From: an uncultured Lachnospiraceae bacterium
GTDB taxonomy: Bacteria > Bacillota > Clostridia > Lachnospirales > Lachnospiraceae
DNA: 61,443 nt
NCBI GenBank assembly: GCA_945827805.1
Contig: CALZOU010000002.1
Coordinates: forward strand, 1-61,443
Direction: 5' to 3'
Shown here piece by piece: positions 33,529-42,008 of this stretch (the stretch's first letter is position 1; each line of letters opens with the position of its first letter). Made by a program: the position numbers and the translations under genes. The notes under the pieces are model-generated. The model worked only from the letters and a program-made list of their open reading frames with translations. It did not search any database and had not been told where the DNA came from.

Positions 33529-36500
33529 TTATCTCCGTTGAACTTTACGTTTTCGTAACACTGCATTTCCAATAACGACAAGAACAAAGATACCTGCACT
33601 CACCAGAGTGACAAGGATGCCATACTTCACGCCCGGCATCTCATAATGCAGTTCGATCTCATGTTCACCCGAGCCGATCTCCAGGCCGGTGTACATGATA
33701 TTTGTTTTGATCAGATCTGCTTTCTTTCCATCCACCCAGGCTGTCCAGCCATTCTGATAAGGGATGGAAAACACCAACAGCTTATTCTTGTCTGCAGATA
33801 TTGTACCACGAATACTGTCATTTTCCATAGTAATATTTTCAAGCACAGCCGCCTTCAAAGACTGAAGCTCTGCTTCAAAATCATCCATGGGCTGACAATA
33901 GATGGCAAAATCCTCTATCTGGATCTCACAATCGTCATCAAAGCGTATCGTCAGCTGATCGATCCCATTTTCATGGTAACCGAAATTGATCATATTTTTA
34001 TCAATATCCAGATAATAAATATGATTATCCTGGTACAGCTCATAAGGGTATTCTCCCAAAGCATTGGTCACACCTAGAGTAATGCTGTCCTTATTTAGGG
34101 TACTCTTCACATTTCCTTTAAACAGGATATACATTTCCGCGTTCGGCACAGGATCCACAGTAAAGGTAACTGTTCCGTCCTTCAAAACCTTCAGCGTATC
34201 TCCTTCCAGAACAGTATCCTTATAGATGACATCGGTCGGCTCTACTTCATATCCGGAAACCACGGAATTGCTGTCGTCATAGGTATTTTCAAGCTGCACA
34301 TCACTGTCGATCACCGCATTTTTCATCATTAATTCCTGGCGTTCCTCGACAGGGTGCTCCAGCATTTCTTCTGTACTCATCACAGCATCATAGCTGTATG
34401 CCAACGGTAAAGTATCCTCCGTCCGGAATATGGCATAATCGTAGTCGTCCATCTGTACCTCATCATAAAGAGCGTAACCGTACGGGAGCATAAACTCTGC
34501 CTGTTCATCGTTCAGAGCCCCATAATATTTCACACAGGCCAGAGCATTCAGCATCGTTCTGTTATTGAAATCACAGTGGTACACCATACAGCTTCGACCG
34601 TTGCCCATCAGCCTGTCAAACTCCAGGATCAAACCGTTCATCGTACTGCTAAAATACGAAACGGAGTTCACACCCAGAGCTGCGGACGCACAATAATTGA
34701 GATATTTCGTCTGTGCTTCTGACACGCGATAAAAACTGTCATCCTCTATTGCTGTACATGCCTTAATTCTGGCACTTCTGGCTTCTTTCAGCGCCTTTCC
34801 CGCAGCTGCGTATTCATTAGAAAGATTTGCCCCCTCAATGCTAAACAACATATTGCCGTTGACTGCCAGTCCTGCCGCCACCAGGACAGCCATGGCCGCC
34901 AGCATCTGACGCTGACTGAGGATCCCCACCACTCTCGTGGAAAATACGATTACGATATACGTCATCAAAAGCATGCCCAGCGCTTTCAGGAAAAACGTTG
35001 TATTATAGCGACTGTAAAACATAGCCATCACAAAATACGGTAAGATCGACAAAAACAGAACAGACAGCTCTCTTTTTGTCAGAGACGGGATCATCGCCAG
35101 TGCCTCTGCCACCGCCAGAGTCATCACCAGCACAAAAATATACAGCCAACGATTCGTAACACTGCCAAAACCACTCATAAAATATGCAAAAAACGGGAAT
35201 GGCAACCCCAGCAGGCAGAAAATCATAGCTGCCTTAAGCTCTTTTTTGTTTTTCCGAAGGAAAAGCATGACTATTGCCAGCAGACAAAGCGGAATCATCC
35301 CCAGCTTCATCCAGTATCCCAATCCCTCACCGGGAGCGATCAGACTCATATACACATCATTCAGCCAGTCCTTTTTGTAATACAGCAGGGACTCTGCCGC
35401 TACGGTTCCGCTGCCCGCACGGCCTGAACCGAAATAATTAAACAGCGAGGTAAATATGGTCATGCTTCCCATGCCGATGCCCAGAATATATGCACCGGCA
35501 AAGCATCCCACATAGCTCCAGAAATTTTTCCAGGTCTGATTTTCTTTCGGCATAAAAGCATAACGGATCAGAAAATACAGTGCCAGTACGATCGTATTCA
35601 TATACAGGAAGTAGTACGAACAGAGCAGGGACAGTGCGATCAACACACAGCCCAGATACCATTTCTTCTTTCGCAGGATCTCCTCCACCGCAATGACAAG
35701 AAGGGGCAGCAATATATAGGCCACCATCAGATGAGCATGACGGGTGCACGCATATAACGTATAGCCGGAAAAGCAGTAAATATAACTGCAGATCCAGGTG
35801 ATTTTCCAGTCCTTTTTGAAATAGTACAGCAAAGCTGAGACACTGAGACCGGAAAGATACATACGAAGGATCATCACAAATTCATATCCGATCTCCATAT
35901 CTTCCGGAGCAAACAGTGCATGCAGCCAGTATAACGGTTCCAGCTTTACGGGTATACTGTCCCCCAATCCAAGATTAAAGGTATAGGAAGGAATATGGAA
36001 ATTCCCCTGAAGAAAATTTGCCAGAATCTCTCTTATATTCCTCGAAAATAGCATGGCCTTCGGAAAATACTGAGAAATACCGTCACGTCTCCAGATCAAA
36101 CTGATCCCGTTTTCCAAGAAAGGCAGATATACCAGCACAAACATCACCGCAAAGCCAACACTGTATAACACTACAAATGTAAGCTTTTTATGTTTTCTGC
36201 ACCAGCCGGTCACAGAATCCCTGCGAAGCGCCTCCAGAAACAGTCCGCATAAAGAAGACACGCCCCAGAGAACAACAAACAACAGGAACACCTTCCATGC
36301 AGGGCATTTCTTTACTTCCAAGTACCCTCGCAGGGCATTTATCATCAGGATCATCAACGCAGTCTTTATTATGATCAGATTGGCTGAAGACTTTCTCTGT
36401 ATCCTGCACTGTATCCAGGCATAAACCTTCTCTCCCCATGCAGATCCTGATACTTCAAAAAACAGAAACAGCAATCCCGCCGGCAGAAGGATTTCCCAAT

Positions 36501-37218
36501 AATGCAGCGGAAATTCCATGGTCTTCATCAATGCACTCCTGTGCCAGATCAGCAGGATCACCGTATAGATCACACTGGCCGGTATAGCGAATCTTCGTAT
36601 GCTTCGATCAATGCTGACCCCTTTGTTCAGCCACATACCTGCAAAATAATATCCCAGATATACCGGTATCGGCAGACAGCGATAGCATTCCGAATTCATC
36701 CATATGGCAAAAACAGGGTAACGAACAGCTGCCTGCGGTAAAAAAATCAGGAGAAAACCCAAAAAAGCCGCTGTCAATGCCCAGTGTCGTTTTTGCAGGA
36801 TCCTGAACAAAAACGGCCCGAAAAAGACTGACAACAGCAGCAAAACTGTCATTGTAAAAAAGATTTCCGCATATTTTGGTACAGAAATAAAGGCAGTTAC
36901 CCGGATCAGATCATCCCAAAACTCCCCTTTATCTACCATGACAAACCGACCGATCCCGGCCAGTACAAACAATCCATAATATTTTAAGGCATACAGCATT
37001 ATTTCTTTTCTGGAAATACTGCCTCTGCTGTATTGCGCTGTCCTGTAACCTGCCAGCACAAAAAAACCGGCAGCTTCCACATACCAGAGAACATTGATCA
37101 ATACATTCAACCCGGCAGAAGATAATCTGCCGAACACCTGGCAGCATAGCACAAGCATTCCTGTAAACAGCAAAAATTCCTCCAGTTTTTTCACCGGAGT
37201 GTTCTTCTTCATTTCCAT
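33529..37218 (-). CDS. YfhO-type membrane glycosyltransferase with a ~340-residue N-terminal membrane extension
   Basis: 1229 residues, about 20 or more membrane helices. From about residue 346 it is a YfhO-like GT-C protein: a first helix, then RRDGISQYFP (377-386) on the outer side, many helices, and a C-terminal beta-rich extracellular part ending with WTAWVDGKKA and a last helix before KVQRR. The part before that (1-340) has about ten helices and, near 50-80, GFFVLAGYRTAQ followed by basic residues, recalling acyltransferase-3 proteins, though the usual catalytic His is not evident. The other YfhO in this window (862 residues) lacks this extension. The start at 37218 has GGAG 6 bases upstream. 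YfhO proteins transfer sugars from lipid carriers to teichoic acids. Confidence 0.87.
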   Translation of the reverse strand: MEMKKNTPVKKLEEFLLFTGMLVLCCQVFGRLSSAGLNVLINVLWYVEAAGFFVLAGYRTAQYSRGSISRKEIMLYALKYYGLFVLAGIGRFVMVDKGEFWDDLIRVTAFISVPKYAEIFFTMTVLLLLSVFFGPFLFRILQKRHWALTAAFLGFLLIFLPQAAVRYPVFAIWMNSECYRCLPIPVYLGYYFAGMWLNKGVSIDRSIRRFAIPASVIYTVILLIWHRSALMKTMEFPLHYWEILLPAGLLFLFFEVSGSAWGEKVYAWIQCRIQRKSSANLIIIKTALMILMINALRGYLEVKKCPAWKVFLLFVVLWGVSSLCGLFLEALRRDSVTGWCRKHKKLTFVVLYSVGFAVMFVLVYLPFLENGISLIWRRDGISQYFPKAMLFSRNIREILANFLQGNFHIPSYTFNLGLGDSIPVKLEPLYWLHALFAPEDMEIGYEFVMILRMYLSGLSVSALLYYFKKDWKITWICSYIYCFSGYTLYACTRHAHLMVAYILLPLLVIAVEEILRKKKWYLGCVLIALSLLCSYYFLYMNTIVLALYFLIRYAFMPKENQTWKNFWSYVGCFAGAYILGIGMGSMTIFTSLFNYFGSGRAGSGTVAAESLLYYKKDWLNDVYMSLIAPGEGLGYWMKLGMIPLCLLAIVMLFLRKNKKELKAAMIFCLLGLPFPFFAYFMSGFGSVTNRWLYIFVLVMTLAVAEALAMIPSLTKRELSVLFLSILPYFVMAMFYSRYNTTFFLKALGMLLMTYIVIVFSTRVVGILSQRQMLAAMAVLVAAGLAVNGNMLFSIEGANLSNEYAAAGKALKEARSARIKACTAIEDDSFYRVSEAQTKYLNYCASAALGVNSVSYFSSTMNGLILEFDRLMGNGRSCMVYHCDFNNRTMLNALACVKYYGALNDEQAEFMLPYGYALYDEVQMDDYDYAIFRTEDTLPLAYSYDAVMSTEEMLEHPVEERQELMMKNAVIDSDVQLENTYDDSNSVVSGYEVEPTDVIYKDTVLEGDTLKVLKDGTVTFTVDPVPNAEMYILFKGNVKSTLNKDSITLGVTNALGEYPYELYQDNHIYYLDIDKNMINFGYHENGIDQLTIRFDDDCEIQIEDFAIYCQPMDDFEAELQSLKAAVLENITMENDSIRGTISADKNKLLVFSIPYQNGWTAWVDGKKADLIKTNIMYTGLEIGSGEHEIELHYEMPGVKYGILVTLVSAGIFVLVVIGNAVLRKRKVQRR

Positions 37219-37257
37219 AATCATCTCCAAATATTTATTGTTATATCTGAAAATACA

Positions 37258-37288
37258 GATAAAAGCCAGCTCAGCACTGGCTTTTATC
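37258..37288 (-). terminator. Terminator of the L,D-transpeptidase gene
   Basis: Perfect 12-bp stem (37258-37269 with 37277-37288); on the minus strand the stem ends in CTTTTATC followed by TGTATTTTC. It separates this gene from the YfhO-type operon. Confidence 0.75.
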
Positions 37289-37300
37289 AAAAAGTAATGT

Positions 37301-39550
37301 TTAACGAACTACTACTGTAGATTTTTTCGGTACCTCATTGTATATCCATTTTGCAAGCCCATCTGTCAGACGAACACAGCCATTGGACAGCGGAATGCCC
37401 AGTCGACTGTCAATATACTTTTTCGTTGCTCTTCTGGCCGGACGAGTGTGCATCTTATTATCTCCTGAGAAATAACACAGGTATTTATAGAACGATCTGC
37501 CGTAATAGTGTGCTTTTTTCTTTTTATAGAGCTTAAAGGTTCCCATTGGTGTATAGGTCGCGATCTTTCCTGTCACGCACTGCTCGGATTTGATCAGCTT
37601 CCACTTCCCTTTTGATCCCTGAAAAACATTAATTCTCTGTGTATATGTGCTGATCCAGATCAGATATTTTGATGAACTCTTGTAACCCTGGGAATTCACG
37701 TAATATTCCTTTTCCTGCGTCGAATAGTCCTTTTTCGTATAGGACTGACCCGTCACTCTCATGGCACCGTTATACACATAATATTTTTTTCCTTTATAGG
37801 AAACCAGACTCTGTTTCCAGCGACGGTAAATGATCGTAACCTTTTCACCCTTTTTCAGAGTACCCTGTTTTGTTTTATCCTTACGGAATTCTGCGTACAG
37901 TCCTGTTTTTCGGGTGATTCTTGCAGAATAATAGATGGGGTGAATGGATTTTGCTGTTTCCACAGTCTTATTACCGTAGACCAGTGTTTCCGGACCACCA
38001 TCGCTGATAAAAAAATTAACATTATCATCCGTGCGATATGCTTTGACCATGTATTTATGCTTGTCAACGTTGCCGGCACCTTTGTCTGTAAATCTGGTCT
38101 CAATAGTCTTTCCAATCTCCACATACTGATTACGGCTATAATCGTAGGAATAAACGATATAACCATCCGCAATGCCATTGGGACTCCAGGTCAGAGTCGT
38201 CGCACCGTTTCCGTTCACACCGCTAAAGTCATAGGGTGCATTCGGCGCTATAATAAACGGTGTAGCATTCACCGGAGCAGACATGGCTCCTTTGATCTGC
38301 TGTCCGCCCTCATTTCGTACGCCTTCAATAACAAACCAGTACTCGACATTTCCCCGAAGATTGGTCACTGTACAGTTTGGTGTTGTCACAGTAGTCAAAT
38401 ACTCCGTCCATCCCGCCGGATCCCAGCGATACACATTATACGCTTCCGCATTATTTGTCCACCACCAGTTCAACGTCACCTGATGATCTCCGGCAACGGC
38501 AGACACACCGCCTACCTGATCCGGATATACGATCATCGATTCTGCCTCCAGCTGCGCTACGGCCACCGGCTCCTCCTGTACGGACAGAAGAGACACCGCA
38601 TTTACTGCGCCGATAAAATACTCGGGAGCACTGTCTTCCTCCTGCACATAAGGAGTGACCTGTACGCTAAGATTCTCTGCGGAAGCCTTGAAAGAACATG
38701 CAGATATAGTATTCTCTACCGTAACGCTGTCCACCAGCTGTCCTTCATCCGAAAGCAGCTCCACCACATAACCGTCACAACTGCTGTCCTCGAGGGCTGT
38801 CCAAACGACCGCAATCTTATCCTCTTCGTTTTGTTCTGCCGCAATGCTGTCCACGGCTTTTTTCTGCTGCAGACTACAGGTGATGTAGAATGTATTCTCT
38901 GCATCATACACATACAATGTCAGTTCTTCCGGCCAGGAAGATTCCAATGCAACTCTGGCTTCATAATTATCTTCTTCTCCAAAGACCTCTTCCAGATCGC
39001 CATTTACTTCCTTTTCCTGTACTTCCAGTTCACCGTTTTTCAGTGACACTCCATCTTTATCCAGAACTTCGTATGTATACTTTTCCGTCTCAGAAAAAGC
39101 AGAAAAGCTCAATGCGATCTCCTCTTTTTCCTCATCAATACTGGCAAGAAGCATCTTCTCCTCCAGCCATACAGGACCAGCCTCTTCCTGCCCGGTCATC
39201 TCATCCCCGGCGGGAACTACAGCCGAACTTTCCGTTTCCGGAAGTAAAGAACCGCTGCCTTCTCCTGAAAGCTCCGGCAAAACGCTGGAAACCTCACTGT
39301 TCCCCTCCGGAAGCTCAGATATCACCTCCGGAAGCTCACTGCTTCCCTTCGAAAGATCAGATACCACCTCCGGAAGCTCATCGATCACTCTATCTATATT
39401 GGAACCGACAGGAATATCACTGCCACTCTCCACAACGTCTGATGACTGCGGCACTACATCGCTGCTGGCCAGAACCGACAACGGTGCAAACATTGTCTCC
39501 GCTGACAGCGCTGCAGTCAAAAGTATCGACATTACTCTCCTTGACTTCAT
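37301..39550 (-). CDS. Secreted L,D-transpeptidase with fibronectin-III-like domains
   Basis: 749 residues exported by a signal peptide (1-28). Order: an acidic linker with repeated ELPEV-type units (about 45-115), beta domains (about 120-340), two fibronectin-III-like modules (about 345-430 and 435-530), an SH3-like stretch (about 550-610) and a C-terminal YkuD catalytic domain with His701 and SNGCVR (722-727, Cys725 nucleophile). The family makes 3-3 peptidoglycan crosslinks or anchors proteins to the wall. It has its own promoter and terminator and so is a single-gene unit beside the wall-polymer genes. Confidence 0.93.
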   Translation of the reverse strand: MKSRRVMSILLTAALSAETMFAPLSVLASSDVVPQSSDVVESGSDIPVGSNIDRVIDELPEVVSDLSKGSSELPEVISELPEGNSEVSSVLPELSGEGSGSLLPETESSAVVPAGDEMTGQEEAGPVWLEEKMLLASIDEEKEEIALSFSAFSETEKYTYEVLDKDGVSLKNGELEVQEKEVNGDLEEVFGEEDNYEARVALESSWPEELTLYVYDAENTFYITCSLQQKKAVDSIAAEQNEEDKIAVVWTALEDSSCDGYVVELLSDEGQLVDSVTVENTISACSFKASAENLSVQVTPYVQEEDSAPEYFIGAVNAVSLLSVQEEPVAVAQLEAESMIVYPDQVGGVSAVAGDHQVTLNWWWTNNAEAYNVYRWDPAGWTEYLTTVTTPNCTVTNLRGNVEYWFVIEGVRNEGGQQIKGAMSAPVNATPFIIAPNAPYDFSGVNGNGATTLTWSPNGIADGYIVYSYDYSRNQYVEIGKTIETRFTDKGAGNVDKHKYMVKAYRTDDNVNFFISDGGPETLVYGNKTVETAKSIHPIYYSARITRKTGLYAEFRKDKTKQGTLKKGEKVTIIYRRWKQSLVSYKGKKYYVYNGAMRVTGQSYTKKDYSTQEKEYYVNSQGYKSSSKYLIWISTYTQRINVFQGSKGKWKLIKSEQCVTGKIATYTPMGTFKLYKKKKAHYYGRSFYKYLCYFSGDNKMHTRPARRATKKYIDSRLGIPLSNGCVRLTDGLAKWIYNEVPKKSTVVVR

Positions 39551-39583
39551 ATCTTCCTCCCAAAAAACACATAATTAAATACA

Positions 39584-39612
39584 ATTATAGCACTTTATAG
39601 AATCATCTGCAA
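39584..39612 (-). promoter_or_regulatory. Promoter of the L,D-transpeptidase gene
   Basis: Minus strand: -35 TTGCAG (39607-39612), a 17-base spacer and an extended -10 TGCTATAAT (TATAAT at 39584-39589). Confidence 0.72.
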
Positions 39613-39728
39613 TCTTCTTTGCCTTTATTTTCAGCTTATTTACAGGCAAAACCTCATACTCATGTTCAGTATACCGCATTATTCCATTTGCGACTATGGA
39701 TTAATTTCTAATTAATTCTTAATTTTTC

Positions 39729-39757
39729 TTTACAAAAAAAGTTCATTTTCCTATAAT
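39729..39757 (+). promoter_or_regulatory. Promoter of the lipoprotein gene at 39789
   Basis: -35 TTTACA (39729-39734), a 17-base spacer and a perfect -10 TATAAT (39752-39757), with a short leader of about 25 bases. Confidence 0.75.
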
Positions 39758-39788
39758 TGAGGGCAAACAAAGCAAAAAGGAGTTTGTC

Positions 39789-40775
39789 ATGTACAATAAA
39801 CGTTTACTCGGACTGGCACTTATGCTTGGCCTTGTCCTGACAGGCTGCGGAAAAACAGCCACAGAAGACCCACAGGCTGCACCATCTCCGTCATCCATAG
39901 TGGAGATCAATTCTGTAGTCAGTGATCTGAATCTTACAGACAATACACAGCCGGATACCGCAACGATCACCCCGCAAGAGATCTTTAGAAACGATACTTT
40001 TGTCATAACCACAGACAGCATTGATTCTGATTCCAACAGTACCTATCTGTTTCTGAACCTGGAAAATCTGACGGATCAGGATGTGTATCTGGTCTGCGAA
40101 TCCGCTTCCATCAACGGTATTCTCATGGACTGCAGCGGAGATATGGAACTGCCGGCCAAAGAAAAAACTTTCACACCCCTGATCTTCAACAATCCGGATC
40201 TGAATGTCTGCGGTATTACTGCTGTAGCATCCATTTCCTTCAAATTATCCATGTATAACCAGGAAAATGCCGAATTGATCTGCGAAACTGACCAAATGGA
40301 GGTCCACACTTCCCTATATGACAGTTATACGCAGACCCTCAATACCGAAGGCCAGATGCTGTATGACGAAAACGGCATCCAGCTGATTGCCAAAGGTGCC
40401 ACATTGGATCCGGACAACACACCGGTCATCGTCATCTTTGCCATCAACAACTCTGACAAAAATGTATTCCTGACCGCCCAGCTGGCCGGAAACGCCGCAG
40501 AGACCTATGAAACAGCCTATGGATATGACCTTCCCGCCGGAATGTCTGCTGTAACTTACCTGAATTTCTATGACGAAGACGGTGTCATTGCCGATGATAT
40601 CAAAAATATTCCTGTTATCATTTCCCTCATGGATGATGACGAGGAAAAAGAGATCGGCCGCACCCAGGCTCTGACCTTTAATTCTTCCATCATTGAAGAT
40701 TATCTCAATGCCGGAGACTTTGAAGAAGATCCTGAGCAGGAAAATATTGTCTCCTACGTCGAAGAAGACGAGTAG
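39789..40775 (+). CDS. Lipoprotein of unknown function
   Basis: 328 residues with a lipoprotein signal peptide ending in Leu-Thr-Gly-Cys (Cys20). After a Ser/Pro-rich linker come two similar beta-rich halves (about 55-165 and 180-300), each with a strand pattern such as STYLFLNLENLTDQDVYLVCES and TPVIVIFAINNSDKNVFL, as in immunoglobulin-like domains. The tail is very acidic (ending EEDE). AAGGAG lies 6 bases before the ATG. A single-gene unit between the L,D-transpeptidase and the Tag cluster. I do not recognise the family. Confidence 0.87.
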   Translation: MYNKRLLGLALMLGLVLTGCGKTATEDPQAAPSPSSIVEINSVVSDLNLTDNTQPDTATITPQEIFRNDTFVITTDSIDSDSNSTYLFLNLENLTDQDVYLVCESASINGILMDCSGDMELPAKEKTFTPLIFNNPDLNVCGITAVASISFKLSMYNQENAELICETDQMEVHTSLYDSYTQTLNTEGQMLYDENGIQLIAKGATLDPDNTPVIVIFAINNSDKNVFLTAQLAGNAAETYETAYGYDLPAGMSAVTYLNFYDEDGVIADDIKNIPVIISLMDDDEEKEIGRTQALTFNSSIIEDYLNAGDFEEDPEQENIVSYVEEDE

Positions 40776-40809
40776 CCCGCGCAAACAGTTCCCGCCTGTT
40801 TTGCCGGGG
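40776..40809 (+). terminator. Possible terminator of the lipoprotein gene
   Basis: CCCG-C-GCAAACAG pairs imperfectly with CTGTTTTGC-CGGG right after the stop codon, followed by TCTTGTTTTG. Hairpin element C starts 21 bases further on. Confidence 0.45.
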
Positions 40810-40830
40810 TCTTGTTTTGGATCGACGGAC

Positions 40831-40966
40831 GGGAAGAAATAGCCCATATAATAATAGCCATACATTTTGCGCTCCGCCTGCGCTCGCTTCGAGCCTGTAG
40901 TCTCGAAGTCGTGCTCGGAAAGTCGCTTAAAATGTATGGCTATTATTATATGGGCTATTTCTTCCC
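40831..40966 (+). repeat. Long-hairpin element, copy C
   Basis: Perfect inverted arms of 38 bp (40831-40868 and 40929-40966) around a 60-base centre. Bases 40872-40925 align to the A/B centre with four substitutions in the first 40 bases and one small gap further on. Two of the changes are compensatory in the inner hairpin: CTTCGAG (40887-40893) with CTCGAAG (40902-40908) replaces CTCCGAG/CTCGGAG, and the loop CCTGTAGT is unchanged. It lies between convergent genes. Confidence 0.94.
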
Positions 40967-40987
40967 TGTTTACTTACAACTCAATTT

Positions 40988-41998
40988 TTACAATTCAAAA
41001 GAAGATTTCTCCGGCAAAACAGACTGGAACGCCTCCTTCACCAGCCGCACCTTCTCCTCAAAATTCACCGTTTTTGCCGTATCATTAATGCAGATCATGG
41101 CATCCTTCTGATGTCTGATAGAATCCAGCAGATCATATACATTCTGATCCTTAATGTGATAACAACGGCCGATCTTATTCGTCCGCGGATAAAAATTTCC
41201 GGAAGCCAGCTGCCAGTACTTGTACAGCCACTGATTCACATTCGTTGTCGAACGGATCCTGCATTTGCAGGTCTCATCCAGGATTTCCGGCTCTGCTGCC
41301 CATACTTCCTCAAAAGTAGCTTTCAGAAAGCTGTTTGGCAGGTGATGGTAATAAAAGCCCGGAAACCATGCCCAGGGCAAAAGCACCAGGGTACGGTACA
41401 GATGCTTGGCACCGTAACGCAGTCTGAACCAGTTTTTCCAGTTTTTCAACAGCGCCTGTTTCTTTGGAAAATGGGTGTTGATCACCGCCATATCGTTGCC
41501 GTTATAGGGTCCCGCACTATCCTTTCCCCAGAAGATACAGTCCATGGCAAAGGTATCGCAGGGTTTCCCGTTCACAAAGAAATCCTCCGGTTTCATTGGC
41601 TTATTGATAAACATGTCATCATTAAAATACACAAACTGCTCTGCCAGACCCTCGATCCTGTGCAGATTGTGCTCGATCGTATGAGAATTAAAGGTAGGCA
41701 GGTACTCTGCCGGAATATAATCCTCGTGCTTCACAATATGCAGCTTCGGATTAGAGGTATCCAGCCACTTCGGCAGATGCCCCCAGGTAACAAAATGGAT
41801 CTTGTTGACCCAGGGGGTATACTTTTCCACAGACCGAAACCAGTACTGCAGGTTGTCCCAGTCACGATAACGCACTTCCTGGTCATCCTCTCCCACCGGT
41901 TTTGGCACATACTGATTCTTTACTGCACGCCACGCGGGATCATTGCCATCCACCCAGATGATCACAAAATCGATCGGTTTCTGTGTACTATTCTTCAC
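40988..41998 (-). CDS. Stealth family sugar-phosphate transferase
   Basis: 336 residues from a GTG start at 41998, chosen because GAGG lies 8 bases upstream and because it gives the usual Stealth opening; ATGs further up lie inside the preceding gene. Seen in order: conserved region 1 IDFVIIWVDGNDPAW, region 2 FNSHTIEHNLHRI...EQFVYFNDDMF (with the family's DD motif) and region 3 HLPNSFLKATFEEVW. Stealth proteins transfer hexose-1-phosphate or similar units to build phosphodiester-linked capsule polymers (CpsY, SacB relatives of GlcNAc-1-phosphotransferase). It is the last gene of the tagGH-led operon, 10 bases after the CDP-glycerol transferase stop. Confidence 0.9.
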   Translation of the reverse strand: MKNSTQKPIDFVIIWVDGNDPAWRAVKNQYVPKPVGEDDQEVRYRDWDNLQYWFRSVEKYTPWVNKIHFVTWGHLPKWLDTSNPKLHIVKHEDYIPAEYLPTFNSHTIEHNLHRIEGLAEQFVYFNDDMFINKPMKPEDFFVNGKPCDTFAMDCIFWGKDSAGPYNGNDMAVINTHFPKKQALLKNWKNWFRLRYGAKHLYRTLVLLPWAWFPGFYYHHLPNSFLKATFEEVWAAEPEILDETCKCRIRSTTNVNQWLYKYWQLASGNFYPRTNKIGRCYHIKDQNVYDLLDSIRHQKDAMICINDTAKTVNFEEKVRLVKEAFQSVLPEKSSFEL

Positions 41999-42008
41999 TG
42001 CTCTATCC

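Noticed and set aside
10568-40966. The three long hairpins as CRISPR-like or IS terminal repeats
   Set aside because: Only three copies, no regular spacing, no adjacent cas or transposase genes, and the inverted arms are not shared between copies as IS ends would be.
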